DNA from: Firmicutes bacterium UBA5774
GTDB lineage: Bacteria > Bacillota > Clostridia > Peptostreptococcales > Anaerovoracaceae
NCBI GenBank assembly: GCA_002418625.1
Contig: DIEM01000064.1
Span: 17,965-81,964, forward strand
DNA: 64,000 nt
Direction of reading: 5' to 3'
The position numbers were made by a program, and so were the translations under genes. The notes beneath the pieces were generated by a model. It was not told the origin of the DNA. It saw nothing but the letters and a program-made list of their open reading frames with translations, and did not search any database. Below, piece by piece: positions 17,182 to 26,209 of this stretch (positions are counted from its first letter, which is position 1; every line of letters starts with the position of its first letter).

Positions 17182-17292
17182 ATGGGTGATAAAAGCATCA
17201 AGAAAGAGAAGAAAAAGCCGAAGGCCAAGAAAACTGCCACTGTCCCGCCGATCATAGCGTCAGTTGTGAAAAAACCTGAAGAAACTAAGTAG
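17182..17292 (+). CDS. 36-residue lysine-rich small protein
   Basis: The open frame begins MGDKSIKKEKKKPKAKK, continues into a short apolar stretch (VPPIIASVV) and ends KKPEETK. It has AGAGAGGTG as a ribosome binding site, a TATAAT box upstream and a strong terminator 37 bases after its stop, so it looks like a self-contained short gene. The extreme basic charge suggests nucleic-acid or ribosome binding, which is inference. The DEAD-box RNA helicase gene follows, so a shared role in RNA handling is possible. I do not recognise a named family. Confidence 0.6.
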   Translation: MGDKSIKKEKKKPKAKKTATVPPIIASVVKKPEETK

Positions 17293-17328
17293 TGGCAACT
17301 GGTGAATCATAGTAAGCTGAAGTTCAGG

Positions 17329-17364
17329 ATCCGGATGATAGTTTGATTGCCATCCGGATTTTTC
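17329..17364 (+). terminator. Rho-independent terminator
   Basis: A perfect 9-bp stem ATCCGGATG / CATCCGGAT with a 13-base loop, followed by TTTTTC. It separates the small Lys-rich gene from the helicase gene. Confidence 0.8.
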
Positions 17365-17436
17365 ATTCACAGTAAAATCATGAATGTGTATGCGGTGTTG
17401 CTTTTTTATTGGATGGAGCACAGCAAGAGGAGAAAA

Positions 17437-18690
17437 ATGTTATTTGAAAAACTGAATCTTATCGCGCCTATAAGAGAGGCGCTGAAAAAAGAAGGGTATA
17501 CCATCCCGACGGATATACAGAGGCAGGCCATCCCGCCACTGCTTGAAGGGCGGGATATCGTGGGTTGCGCTCAGACCGGCACCGGCAAGACCGCAGCCTT
17601 CGCCATCCCCATACTGCAAAGGCTGTATGAAGAGCAGGGGGCTGCAGGACATGTCAAAACTGCCGGCCAGAAGGATACGAAACCGATCCGGGCGCTTATA
17701 TTGTCCCCGACCAGGGAGCTGGCTCTCCAGATCAGTGAAAGCTTTTCGGCCTACGGCCGCTATGCCGGTCTGAAAAACACGGTCATATTCGGAGGCGTGG
17801 GCCAGAAATCCCAGACGGACACCTTGAAAAAGGGAGTCGATATCCTGGTCGCGACTCCGGGAAGGCTGCTGGACCTGATGAACCAGAAATTCATAGACTT
17901 GAGCCACATTGAAATCCTGGTGCTGGATGAAGCTGACCGCATGCTGGACATGGGAATGGTCAATGACGTGAAGAAAGTCATCGCTCATTTGCCCGGGAAT
18001 CGGCAGACCATGCTCTTTTCCGCCACCATGCCGCCGGAGATCTCAAAGCTGGCGGATTCGATTCTCAAAGAACCGGTGAAGGTGGCGGTGACGCCTATTT
18101 CTTCGACTATTGATATCATTGAGCAGTCGGTATATTTTGTCGGCAAGAAGGACAAGAAATCCCTGCTGATTCATCTGCTGAAAGACAAGTCTGTAGCGTC
18201 GGCCCTGGTGTTTTCAAGAACGAAGCACGGTGCGGACAAGATCATCAAGGACCTTGCAAAGGCAGGAGTGGAGGCCCAGGCCATCCACGGCAACAAATCC
18301 CAGGGGGCCAGACAGCTGGCGCTGAACAATTTCAAGGCGAAAAAGACCAGAGTGCTTGTTGCGACAGATATTGCGGCAAGAGGCATCGATGTGGAGGAAT
18401 TGTCCCATGTGATCAATTACGACCTGCCTAATATTCCTGAAACCTATGTGCACCGCATTGGCCGTACGGGAAGAGCCGGTGCCGGAGGCGCCGCCATATC
18501 CTTCTGCGATGCTGACGAAAAACCATATCTCAAGGACATTCAGAAACTCATCTCCAAATCCATACCCGTTGTCGAAGACCACCCATTTCCGCTGGGTTTG
18601 ACGGAACCTTCGGAAAATGCTGCACCGCAGAAAGTTTCGGCTCCGAAACAGAGGACATACGGTTACTTCAGGGGGAACAGGCGAAAGTGA
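17437..18690 (+). CDS. DEAD-box ATP-dependent RNA helicase (RhlE/CshA-like)
   Basis: A 417-residue RNA helicase with a complete motif set: Q motif (GYTIPTDIQRQAIP), AQTGTGKT, PTRELALQI, ATPGRLLD, VLDEADRM, SATMP, and in the second domain ATDIAARGIDV and YVHRIGRTGRAG. It unwinds structured RNA using ATP, likely in ribosome assembly or mRNA decay. The C-terminal tail after the core is short (~45 residues) and ends with basic residues (YFRGNRRK). The ATG at 17437 has AGAGGAG just upstream; the frame is open 30 codons further, but that part overlaps the preceding terminator. Confidence 0.93.
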   Translation: MLFEKLNLIAPIREALKKEGYTIPTDIQRQAIPPLLEGRDIVGCAQTGTGKTAAFAIPILQRLYEEQGAAGHVKTAGQKDTKPIRALILSPTRELALQISESFSAYGRYAGLKNTVIFGGVGQKSQTDTLKKGVDILVATPGRLLDLMNQKFIDLSHIEILVLDEADRMLDMGMVNDVKKVIAHLPGNRQTMLFSATMPPEISKLADSILKEPVKVAVTPISSTIDIIEQSVYFVGKKDKKSLLIHLLKDKSVASALVFSRTKHGADKIIKDLAKAGVEAQAIHGNKSQGARQLALNNFKAKKTRVLVATDIAARGIDVEELSHVINYDLPNIPETYVHRIGRTGRAGAGGAAISFCDADEKPYLKDIQKLISKSIPVVEDHPFPLGLTEPSENAAPQKVSAPKQRTYGYFRGNRRK

Positions 18691-18888
18691 TTCGGCAAGA
18701 GTTATCCGGCTTGGATATCGAGTAATGCGGCGTGACCCTGTCCTCTGATATTTCAAATGCTTATTTTCGGGTATAATAACAAAATCAAGCATGATCATCC
18801 TGACCGGCAATGACGGTCAGGCAAAAAATAAAATCAGGCGGAGGCGCGCTTGAATAGGCTGTATCGCTCGTGAACCGGAGGAATGAAG

Positions 18889-20064
18889 ATGAAGTTCAAG
18901 TCAAAATTCACACGCAAACGAATAATCATCGGGATGATTGTCATTGTCGCCATCGTGGCGGCGGCAGCCGCCTTGAATATGCAGATGGGCGCCCCGGGCA
19001 GCCTGGACGGCTCGAGGGATTATACTGTGCTTGCTGCATCGACGCTCACGGACAGCATCAGCGTGACTGGCACGATCGAGAGCATGGATTCCGAAAACGT
19101 CTATACCACTGTCAATTATCCAGTGGAGAGCATTTCGGCCGAACTCGGCGATAACGTCAGCGCGGGAGACATATTGGCCGTATTGGATACGGACGCCCTG
19201 GTCAAGGATATCCAGCAGGCGCGCTATAATACTTCAGAGGCGGAGGCTGCCGCTGCCATCCAGCTGGATAATGCGCGACGCGCCTATGAAATCGGCAAGT
19301 TCTCTTTCGAATTGGGCGAGATTTCCAAAACCGATCTTGAGCGAATTGAAAACGACCTGAAAATAGCGCAGGCAAATTCCGCCAATAAAAGTGCCCGAAC
19401 AAATCTGGCTAAGCTTGAAAGCCAGCTTCGGGATTCAGTCATCAAGGCGCCGATCAGCGGGACGGTGACCATGGTCAATGCCACAGTCGGCACTCCGGCT
19501 TCCGGTATTCTTTTTGTTATCGAAAACATTGAGGATCTGAAAGTGAAGACTGGGATCAAAGAGTTTGACGTATCCGCTGTCAAGGTTGGGCAGGCCGTTA
19601 CCATCAAAACCGACGGCACCGGTGAGAGGCTTTTGAACGGCAAGGTCCTCAGCATTGCGCCGGCTGCCGTCAAAAGCGCAGCAGGCGAGACGGTTTCATC
19701 CAGCGATGTGGAATTTGAAACCTATGTTTCCTTGACGGATAAGGATGCGGCACTGAAGATCGGCATGAACGCCAGAATGAGCATTATTCTCGCGGAAAAA
19801 GAGAACGTCTTTGCAGTGCCTTATGATGCGGTTGCTGAAAAGGACGACGGTTCGAAAGTCGTCTTCGCGGCGGAAAAGCAGGGTTCCAAATATATTGCCG
19901 GGGAGATTCCGGTGGAAACCGGTCTTGAGACTGATTTTTTTGTTGAAATCGCGGGGACCGGACTTCGCGACGGTCTTTATATCGTAAGCGGCGCGGACAG
20001 CCTGGAGGCAGGGGATCCGGTCGTTCTGAGGGATGCCCCGTCCGGGCTGCAGGAGCAGAAATGA
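18889..20064 (+). CDS. MacA/HlyD-like efflux periplasmic adaptor subunit
   Basis: The membrane-fusion component of an ABC efflux system, about 391 residues. An N-terminal membrane anchor (IIIGMIVIVAIVAAAAAL) is followed by a barrel/lipoyl-like region (GTIESMDSENVY... SAGDILAVLDT), a coiled-coil hairpin (about residues 105-185) and a second lipoyl half (VIKAPISGTVTMVN). In Gram-positives such adaptors work outside the membrane with MacB-type permeases. The ATG at 18889 is chosen because GGAGG lies seven bases before it; an ATG two codons earlier is too close. The stop overlaps the next start by four bases. Confidence 0.85.
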   Translation: MKFKSKFTRKRIIIGMIVIVAIVAAAAALNMQMGAPGSLDGSRDYTVLAASTLTDSISVTGTIESMDSENVYTTVNYPVESISAELGDNVSAGDILAVLDTDALVKDIQQARYNTSEAEAAAAIQLDNARRAYEIGKFSFELGEISKTDLERIENDLKIAQANSANKSARTNLAKLESQLRDSVIKAPISGTVTMVNATVGTPASGILFVIENIEDLKVKTGIKEFDVSAVKVGQAVTIKTDGTGERLLNGKVLSIAPAAVKSAAGETVSSSDVEFETYVSLTDKDAALKIGMNARMSIILAEKENVFAVPYDAVAEKDDGSKVVFAAEKQGSKYIAGEIPVETGLETDFFVEIAGTGLRDGLYIVSGADSLEAGDPVVLRDAPSGLQEQK

Positions 20065-20804
20065 ACAGGGAATGCATTATCGAAATGAAAGGCATCGTGA
20101 AGGACTTCTTTATCGGAACGGATCACGAGCTGCATATCATTAAAAATATAGATCTTAAAATAATCAAGGGCGAGTTTGTCTCCGTGATCGGCATCTCGGG
20201 CTCCGGAAAGACGACCCTGATGAACATCATCGGCGCGCTGGACAGGCCGACCGCCGGCACGTACGTGCTGGACGGGATTCCGATATCCGACATGTCGGAC
20301 AACGAGCTCTCGGATATCCGGAATCGAAAGATCGGATTCGTTTTTCAGACATTCAATCTGATACCCAGAAATACCGCCTTGAAAAACATTGAACTTCCGA
20401 TGCTTTATGCCGGAATGGATAAAAAGAAGAGAACCGAAAGAGCGCGGGAGCTGCTGGATCTCGTCGGGATCGGAGACCGCATGGATCATATGCCCAGCGA
20501 GCTTTCCGGCGGAGAAAAACAGCGCGTTGCCATAGCCAGGGCACTGGCCAATGATCCGGCTATTATTCTGGCGGATGAGCCCACTGGCTCCCTGGATTCC
20601 CAGACGGGCCATCTTGTAATGGACCTGTTCCACAAGATCCATAAGGCCGAGGGCAAGACCATTATACTTATCACTCATAATAAAGACCTGGCTGCGGAAA
20701 CCCAGCGCATCATCTCACTTAAAGACGGCGTCATCACCGGCATGAAATGCAATACTGCAGGCTATGAACGCAAAATGGCGGAGGGGGAAGGACTGTGTTT
20801 CTAA
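20061..20804 (+). CDS. ABC transporter ATP-binding protein (MacB/LolD-type)
   Basis: A 247-residue ATPase that powers the efflux complex. Motifs: Walker A GISGSGKTTLMN near residue 44, Q-loop FVFQTFNLIPR, signature LSGGEKQRVAIARAL, Walker B IILADEPTGSLD and the switch His in ILITHN. It sits between adaptor and permease with ATGA overlaps on both sides, so the three are translated together. The ATPase domain is separate from the permease, as is usual in Firmicutes, whereas E. coli MacB is fused. Confidence 0.9.
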   Translation: MNRECIIEMKGIVKDFFIGTDHELHIIKNIDLKIIKGEFVSVIGISGSGKTTLMNIIGALDRPTAGTYVLDGIPISDMSDNELSDIRNRKIGFVFQTFNLIPRNTALKNIELPMLYAGMDKKKRTERARELLDLVGIGDRMDHMPSELSGGEKQRVAIARALANDPAIILADEPTGSLDSQTGHLVMDLFHKIHKAEGKTIILITHNKDLAAETQRIISLKDGVITGMKCNTAGYERKMAEGEGLCF

Positions 20805-22075
20805 AGGAAAATATCGCGCTGGCCATGGCCGGTCTGAGAGCCAATAAAATGCGCTCCCTGCTGACCATGCTCGGGATCATCATCGGCATATCCTCCGTCA
20901 TAGCCATCGTTACCGTTGGGAATTCGCTTACAGCATCGTTCAAGACGACGATGGAGGGCTTTGGCGCAAGCAACATCATTGTTTTTGTGCGGGAAAAAGG
21001 CGACAGCATGGGTTCCGAAGGCGGCCCGCCTTCTTTCACCGGCAGCAGCGCGGTGATGCCTGAGGAGAGCGACCTTCTATCCTATGAACAGATCCGGGAT
21101 TTTGAAGATTATTTCAAGGACCGCATCAATACTATCGGCCTTTCTCAAAGCACGGGCTCCGCCAAAGTCCAGGACGGCCATCTTTATGCCAATGTCAGCA
21201 TCAATGGCACAAACGAAGGCTATCAGTATACCAGCAATGTCAAAATGCTCCAGGGGCGTTACATTTCAGACAGCGATATGAAAGGGAGCCGCAGGGTTGC
21301 CGTCGTATCGGACCAGCTGGCTGCCAACATGTTTCCGGGCCAGCCTGAAGTCATTGGCAGGGAAATCAAGGTTTATGGAGCAGAAACCATCGACACGTAT
21401 TCAATCATCGGCGTTTATAAATATGAGGCTTCTGCCTTCGGCCCTCCGACCGCTTCCGACAGGGACACCCGGACGGAGCTGTTCATTCCGGTCAGCGTCG
21501 CGAAAGCCACATCGTCAAATAAAAATTACCAGAGTTTTACAGTAACGGCCAAAATCGATGTGGATACGGCAAAATTCACGGAGGATATCGAAGCATACCT
21601 GAATAAATTATATGTGAACAATATCAAATGGGAAGCCGGCGCCATGAACATGGAAAGCACCATTTCCACCATGACGGATTTTCTGAACAATCTATCCATT
21701 GCCGTTGCTGTCATTGCAGCCATCTCCCTGCTGGTCGGCGGCATCGGCGTCATGAATATCATGCTGGTATCCGTGACCGAACGTACCCGGGAGATCGGCA
21801 CAAGGAAAGCGCTGGGTGCCAGAAACGCCTATATCAGGATTCAGTTCATCGTTGAATCAGTCATCATCTGTGCGATAGGAGGCGTCATCGGCATCGTTTT
21901 GGGACTGATCATGGGCGCCATCGGCTCTTCGCTGCTTGACACCGAGCCGGTCTTTTCGCTGTCCATCATTTTAACAAGCGTCAGCTTCTCCATGGCAATC
22001 GGTGTCTTTTTCGGCTATTATCCGGCAGGCAAGGCTGCAAAGCTTGATCCCATCGAAGCGCTCCGGTATGAGTGA
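20795..22075 (+). CDS. MacB/FtsX-family ABC transporter permease
   Basis: A 426-residue permease with the FtsX/MacB plan: one N-terminal membrane segment (MLGIIIGISSVIAIVTVG), a large extracytoplasmic domain of about 240 residues, then three C-terminal segments (from about residue 300). The stretch SVTERTREIGTRKALGA is the typical cytoplasmic loop of this family. With its adaptor and ATPase it probably exports a peptide, lipid or antibiotic-like molecule. It overlaps the ATPase gene by ten bases. Confidence 0.9.
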   Translation: MFLKENIALAMAGLRANKMRSLLTMLGIIIGISSVIAIVTVGNSLTASFKTTMEGFGASNIIVFVREKGDSMGSEGGPPSFTGSSAVMPEESDLLSYEQIRDFEDYFKDRINTIGLSQSTGSAKVQDGHLYANVSINGTNEGYQYTSNVKMLQGRYISDSDMKGSRRVAVVSDQLAANMFPGQPEVIGREIKVYGAETIDTYSIIGVYKYEASAFGPPTASDRDTRTELFIPVSVAKATSSNKNYQSFTVTAKIDVDTAKFTEDIEAYLNKLYVNNIKWEAGAMNMESTISTMTDFLNNLSIAVAVIAAISLLVGGIGVMNIMLVSVTERTREIGTRKALGARNAYIRIQFIVESVIICAIGGVIGIVLGLIMGAIGSSLLDTEPVFSLSIILTSVSFSMAIGVFFGYYPAGKAAKLDPIEALRYE

Positions 22076-22132
22076 AAACACTTTGAAATATACGTATTCC
22101 CGCAGGCGTGAGCTATTTTCAGAAAGGTAAAA

Positions 22133-23620
22133 ATGTCAAAAAGGAATTTGATCATTATCGCAATTATTATAGTCGCCTTAGCTGCGGCTCTATTTGCATT
22201 GCTTCCGGGAGCCATGTCAAAATATAATTTCACAAAGGGGATCGAGGCCATCAACAGCGGTGATTATGAGGAAGCGATCATTTATCTTCAAAAAAGCGAT
22301 AGCAGCGATGCCGAAGAAATCATCGCATCGGCCAGACACCATCAAAAGGCGCTCGCAGCGTATGAAGCCGGCGATTATGTCGATTCATATACAGAAGCCG
22401 GTTCGGTGGCGGAATCGTACCCTCAATATGCCGCTGTACAGAAGCTATATAATAATGCGCTGAATTATGTAAAAGGCATGGAGGCATTCAATCGCGGCGA
22501 GTATAAGGAAGCTGTCAATTATCTTCAAAAAAGCGATAGCAGCGACGCCGTGGAAATGGTTGAATCGATCAAACGCCATCAGGAGGCGATGGCATCGTAT
22601 GAAGACGGCAATTATCGTGAAGCATATATTGAAGCGGGACTGGTGCCGGAATCATATCCGCTATATAATGAAGTTCAAGAGCTATACAATGATGCACTGA
22701 AGCAGATGGTCGCTGAGAATCTTATGGATGCAAAAAAATATTTTGCCGACGAAAAATATATGGAGGCCTATAAGCGCCTGGGTGCGGTTCTGAAATACGA
22801 CCCCCAAAATAGCGAGGCCCTGCTATTGAAGGATATATATTTTACAAAATCCGAGGAAATGAAGGCTAAAATCGAACTGATGGGTCGATTTTTAACGGAT
22901 AGCAATAGTATCAGCCAGCGTAAAATGGTCAATATCGACGAATGGAATGAAGCCGGATATACGGGCAAGGGGCTGACGATCCTTCATGATGATACCGGCG
23001 ATACATCCCACAGCAAAGCCTGCGCCTCCATCATACAGACAATACTTCCCGATGCGACGGTCATCAGAGGGAACATCAGCGGGAAATCCAACGGCGCAGG
23101 CGTCTATGAAGCCAACATCAGCCGGTATGATACAGATGAAATGCTTCCCTTTGATGAAGCAATAATAAAATGGAATATTTCAATGATCAATAATTCCACA
23201 GACGGCGGAGATGACGACAACGATTCGGGTTGGGCTGTTTTCATGAGTGAGAGGATCAAACGGTATAATCTTGTTTGCACGGGCGCGGCAGGGAACAGGG
23301 GCGGCATGACGAATCCATTTCAAGGGGCGTTCATCATTGTCGGCAGTGTCGCCTGGAACGGCGGGGATCCTCAGAAGTACGGGGCAAGCGGAGATGCGAT
23401 CGATTTTTCGATGTTCACCGGATATCAGCCCGGAACCAGCTTTGCAAGTCCTTTTCTCTGCGGAATGGCCGGCCTTTTAAAAAGTAAGGATCCGACCATT
23501 ACTCAAGACTGGGTGTACCAATATTTCAAGGAAAATTCCATGCACCTTGGAACTGACGGAAAAAATCCCGATTATGGCTGGGGGCTTCCGATTATGGGCA
23601 GCCCGACAGGATTGCGCTGA
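22133..23620 (+). CDS. TPR-repeat protein with subtilisin-like (S8) domain
   Basis: A 495-residue protein anchored by one N-terminal membrane segment (residues 6-26). Residues ~31-111 and ~112-190 are a tandem duplication of TPR-like helices; both copies contain YLQKSDSSDA. The C-terminal half resembles a subtilase: an Asp-containing motif HDDTGD near 285, a His at 293 (TSHSKA), the oxyanion Asn in TGAAGN near 388, and the Ser motif GTSFASP with Ser436. The Asp and His boxes are shorter than the usual DTG and HGT forms, so activity is uncertain. The membrane topology places the protease outside. The 58-bp gap to the efflux permease suggests possible co-transcription. Confidence 0.75.
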   Translation: MSKRNLIIIAIIIVALAAALFALLPGAMSKYNFTKGIEAINSGDYEEAIIYLQKSDSSDAEEIIASARHHQKALAAYEAGDYVDSYTEAGSVAESYPQYAAVQKLYNNALNYVKGMEAFNRGEYKEAVNYLQKSDSSDAVEMVESIKRHQEAMASYEDGNYREAYIEAGLVPESYPLYNEVQELYNDALKQMVAENLMDAKKYFADEKYMEAYKRLGAVLKYDPQNSEALLLKDIYFTKSEEMKAKIELMGRFLTDSNSISQRKMVNIDEWNEAGYTGKGLTILHDDTGDTSHSKACASIIQTILPDATVIRGNISGKSNGAGVYEANISRYDTDEMLPFDEAIIKWNISMINNSTDGGDDDNDSGWAVFMSERIKRYNLVCTGAAGNRGGMTNPFQGAFIIVGSVAWNGGDPQKYGASGDAIDFSMFTGYQPGTSFASPFLCGMAGLLKSKDPTITQDWVYQYFKENSMHLGTDGKNPDYGWGLPIMGSPTGLR

Positions 23621-23708
23621 AGGACTTCAAGGTTGGGACAGATTCAGGCATCGGCATCAAGGCAAAAGAATCCCCGATCGTTCTTGATTATCAAATGAGG
23701 ATAAGATC

Positions 23709-24722
23709 ATGCCGCTCGAAATAATACGAAACGATATAACCAAAGTCCATACCGACGCCATCGTCAATGCCGCCAATCCGGAATTGTCAGGCGGCGGCGG
23801 TGTCGATGAAGCGATCCATAGGGCTGCCGGCCCGGAGCTGCTTGCCGAATGTCAAAAGCTTGGCGGCTGCGGGATCGGGGAAGCCAGGATCACAAAAGGA
23901 TACAAGCTGCCGGCGAAATATGTGATCCATACGGTCGGCCCGGTCTGGCGCGGCGGCAGCGGCAACGAGGAACAGCTGCTTGCCGGCTGCTATAAAAGCG
24001 CCCTCGAACTCGCAAAGGACTATAAGCTCGAGAGCGTCGCCTTTCCGCTGATATCGTCGGGCACTTTCGTATATCCGAAGGATAAGGCTCTGAAAACTGC
24101 AATTTCAGTCATAGGGGATTTTCTTCTCGGCAATGATATGACGGTTTATTTGGTCGTGTATGACAAGACCGCATTCGCCCTTTCTGAAAAGCTTTTCTTT
24201 TCCATATCCCAGTATATTGACGACAGATATACAGATGAGCATCGGTATTGCCGGTATAATCGTATCGAGAACAGTCTCAATGTGGAGCAATATCCAAGGA
24301 ACGAACAGATCCGGTATACCGTGGAAGAATCCATCGCCTTTGAAAAGCCCAGTCGCAGCCTGGACGAGGTCATCCAGCACCTTGATGAATCATTTTCCCA
24401 GATGCTGCTGCGTCTGATCGACGAAAAAGGCATGACGGATGCGGAGACATATAAAAGAGCCAACATTGATAGGAAATTGTTTTCCAAAATACGTAACGAC
24501 ATCAATTACAGGCCGGGTAAATCGACGGCGATCGCGTTTGCCATCGCGCTCAGGCTGAATCTCGATGAGACCAGGGACCTGTTGCTCAAGGCAGGCTTTG
24601 CGCTTTCCGGCAGCAGCAAGTTTGACATCATCATCCAGTACTTCCTGGAAGAAGGCAACTATAATATTTTTGAGATCAATGAGGCTTTATTTGCCTTCGA
24701 TCAGAATCTGCTTGGGATGTGA
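23709..24722 (+). CDS. Macro-domain protein with C-terminal helical domain
   Basis: A 337-residue protein. Residues ~1-165 form a macro domain of the O-acetyl-ADP-ribose deacetylase type (DAIVNAANPELSGGGGVD, then LISSGTFVYP), which binds or removes ADP-ribose. Residues ~205-335 form a second domain with IDRKLFSKIRNDINYRPGK and AIALRLNLDETRDLLLKAGF, which looks like a helix-turn-helix or anti-sigma-like helical module also seen alone in Firmicutes. The VWA protein that follows is a frequent neighbour of this fusion, to my knowledge. A role in ADP-ribose signalling or stress is inferred. Confidence 0.8.
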   Translation: MPLEIIRNDITKVHTDAIVNAANPELSGGGGVDEAIHRAAGPELLAECQKLGGCGIGEARITKGYKLPAKYVIHTVGPVWRGGSGNEEQLLAGCYKSALELAKDYKLESVAFPLISSGTFVYPKDKALKTAISVIGDFLLGNDMTVYLVVYDKTAFALSEKLFFSISQYIDDRYTDEHRYCRYNRIENSLNVEQYPRNEQIRYTVEESIAFEKPSRSLDEVIQHLDESFSQMLLRLIDEKGMTDAETYKRANIDRKLFSKIRNDINYRPGKSTAIAFAIALRLNLDETRDLLLKAGFALSGSSKFDIIIQYFLEEGNYNIFEINEALFAFDQNLLGM

Positions 24723-24816
24723 TCCGCCGGTCGGATATTTGTCGCCTGCCATGCGACCGAAAGGAGCTTTCGGAGTGTTATCCTGATATCACAAAGGATG
24801 ATAGGAGGGTATCACA

Positions 24817-25464
24817 ATGAAAAAGGGTTTAACGGAGCTGGTATTCATTCTGGACAGAAGCGGATCGATGTGCGGTCTCGAAAGCGACACCATCGGCGGC
24901 TACAACTCCCTGCTGGACAAACAGAGGCAGGAGACAGGAGAAGCGGTCATAACCACTGTGCTGTTTGATGACAAGTATGAATTGCTGCATGACCGGATCA
25001 ATATTCGGGGGATCGCGCCGATAACCGAAAAAGAGTATTATGTGCGGGGCAGTACTGCGTTGCTGGATGCAGTCGGCAAAACCATCCGAAAAATCAGCAG
25101 CGTCCAGAAGCATACAGCCGAAAGCGAACGCGCCGAGCACGTCCTGTTTGTCATTACCACTGATGGCATGGAAAATGCGAGCTGTGAATTCAGCTATGAG
25201 AAAGTACGCCATATGATCGAGCATGAGAAGAACAAGTATGGCTGGGAGTTCATCTTTCTTGGCGCAAACATCGACGCCGCTGAAACAGCTGAAATGTTTG
25301 GCATAAATAAAGACAGAGCAGCAAATTTCAATGCCGATCGTGAAGGGACATTGCTGAATTACGAAGTAATCAGTGAGACGGTGAGCTGCCTGCGCGCCAG
25401 CCGCCCGATATCGGAAAACTGGAAAAAACGTATCGACGAAGATTATAAAGCACGCAAAGCATGA
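24817..25464 (+). CDS. VWA-domain protein (TerY-like)
   Basis: A 215-residue von Willebrand factor A protein. The metal-ion-dependent adhesion site is complete: DRSGSM at about residue 13, a conserved Thr in GSTALLDAVG and an Asp in ITTDGMEN. It has no signal peptide, so it is cytoplasmic. It resembles the TerY-like proteins that accompany macro-domain and phosphorylation genes. GGAGG lies upstream of the ATG. It is adjacent to the macro-domain gene and probably co-expressed. A hairpin terminator follows. Confidence 0.8.
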   Translation: MKKGLTELVFILDRSGSMCGLESDTIGGYNSLLDKQRQETGEAVITTVLFDDKYELLHDRINIRGIAPITEKEYYVRGSTALLDAVGKTIRKISSVQKHTAESERAEHVLFVITTDGMENASCEFSYEKVRHMIEHEKNKYGWEFIFLGANIDAAETAEMFGINKDRAANFNADREGTLLNYEVISETVSCLRASRPISENWKKRIDEDYKARKA

Positions 25465-25496
25465 GATCCAACGCGCGTGGATCCATCGAATTCCCG

Positions 25497-25536
25497 GAGG
25501 GCGGAACAATTGACCAGAATCATTTGTCCCGCCCTC
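25497..25536 (+). terminator. Hairpin terminator after the VWA gene
   Basis: GAGGGCGG-ACAA pairs with TTGT-CCGCCCTC with one A-C mismatch and a loop of about 15 bases; ATTCAATTATTT follows. Confidence 0.6.
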
Positions 25537-25701
25537 ATTCAATTATTTATGAACGACGAAGATGATATTTCCTGTATTAACATTTTTGTTGATTGGGAGT
25601 ATAGTGATTGTAATAAGGTATTGGTTTGTCAAAATCTGCGGAGCGGAAGCGGCAACAGCGGCTGCAAGCGAAGCGGGGCATATGGTTTAGGAGGGATTCT
25701 T

Positions 25702-26127
25702 ATGAAAAAGATCTTGATTCCTGTAGATGGATCCGAATATTCGAGCAGGGCCATCGAGAAAGGAAAGGAAATCGCGGCGGCCTTCAACAGCGAGGTCGTT
25801 ATATTCCATGTCATTCCGTTCCATATCACCACCGCGCGCAGGATCCATATCGACGCCCACGATACTGAGGACGAGTACCGCGCTGCATCGGAAGCATTGC
25901 TGAAGAAGGCCAAAGGGCAGTTCGGAAGTCAAGCCGGAAAAGTCAAGATTGCCAGCGTAGAAGGGGATGCCGCTAAGGCTATTGTCGATTATGCGGAGGA
26001 GAACGGCTGCGATCTGATCATCATGGGGTCTCATGGGCTGGGCGCTGTCATCAACCGGTTCCTGACCGGAAGCGTCACGACAAAAGTACTGCATAATACC
26101 AAGATCACCGTCATGGTCGTGCAATAG
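25702..26127 (+). CDS. Universal stress protein (UspA family)
   Basis: A 141-residue single-domain Usp: KKILIPVDGSEYSSRAIEKG at the start, and the nucleotide-binding loop GSHGLGAVINRFLTGSVTTKVL near the end (shown as GSHGLG...GSVTTKV), the G2xG9xGS pattern of ATP-binding members. It probably binds ATP and acts in stress survival. TAGGAGGG lies just before the ATG at 25702. The frame is open about 75 codons upstream, but that stretch has no ribosome binding site and overlaps the VWA terminator. Confidence 0.88.
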   Translation: MKKILIPVDGSEYSSRAIEKGKEIAAAFNSEVVIFHVIPFHITTARRIHIDAHDTEDEYRAASEALLKKAKGQFGSQAGKVKIASVEGDAAKAIVDYAEENGCDLIIMGSHGLGAVINRFLTGSVTTKVLHNTKITVMVVQ

Positions 26128-26166
26128 ACTGTGTAAATCATTCATAGGCAATCATATGTCGACAAG

Positions 26167-26206
26167 CGGCTGCGTCATGGCACTAATCATGGGGCGCCGT
26201 TTTTTG
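26167..26206 (+). terminator. Possible terminator of the universal stress gene
   Basis: CGGC/GCCG and TCATG/CATGG pair with a bulge between them, and six T follow at once. It is imperfect but well placed. Confidence 0.45.
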
Positions 26207-26209
26207 TTC

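Noticed and set aside
18799..18821. Hairpin CCTGACCG / CGGTCAGG after the helicase gene
   Set aside because: It is followed by an A-run, not a T-run, on the plus strand and has no suitable minus-strand gene to end, so I do not call it a terminator.
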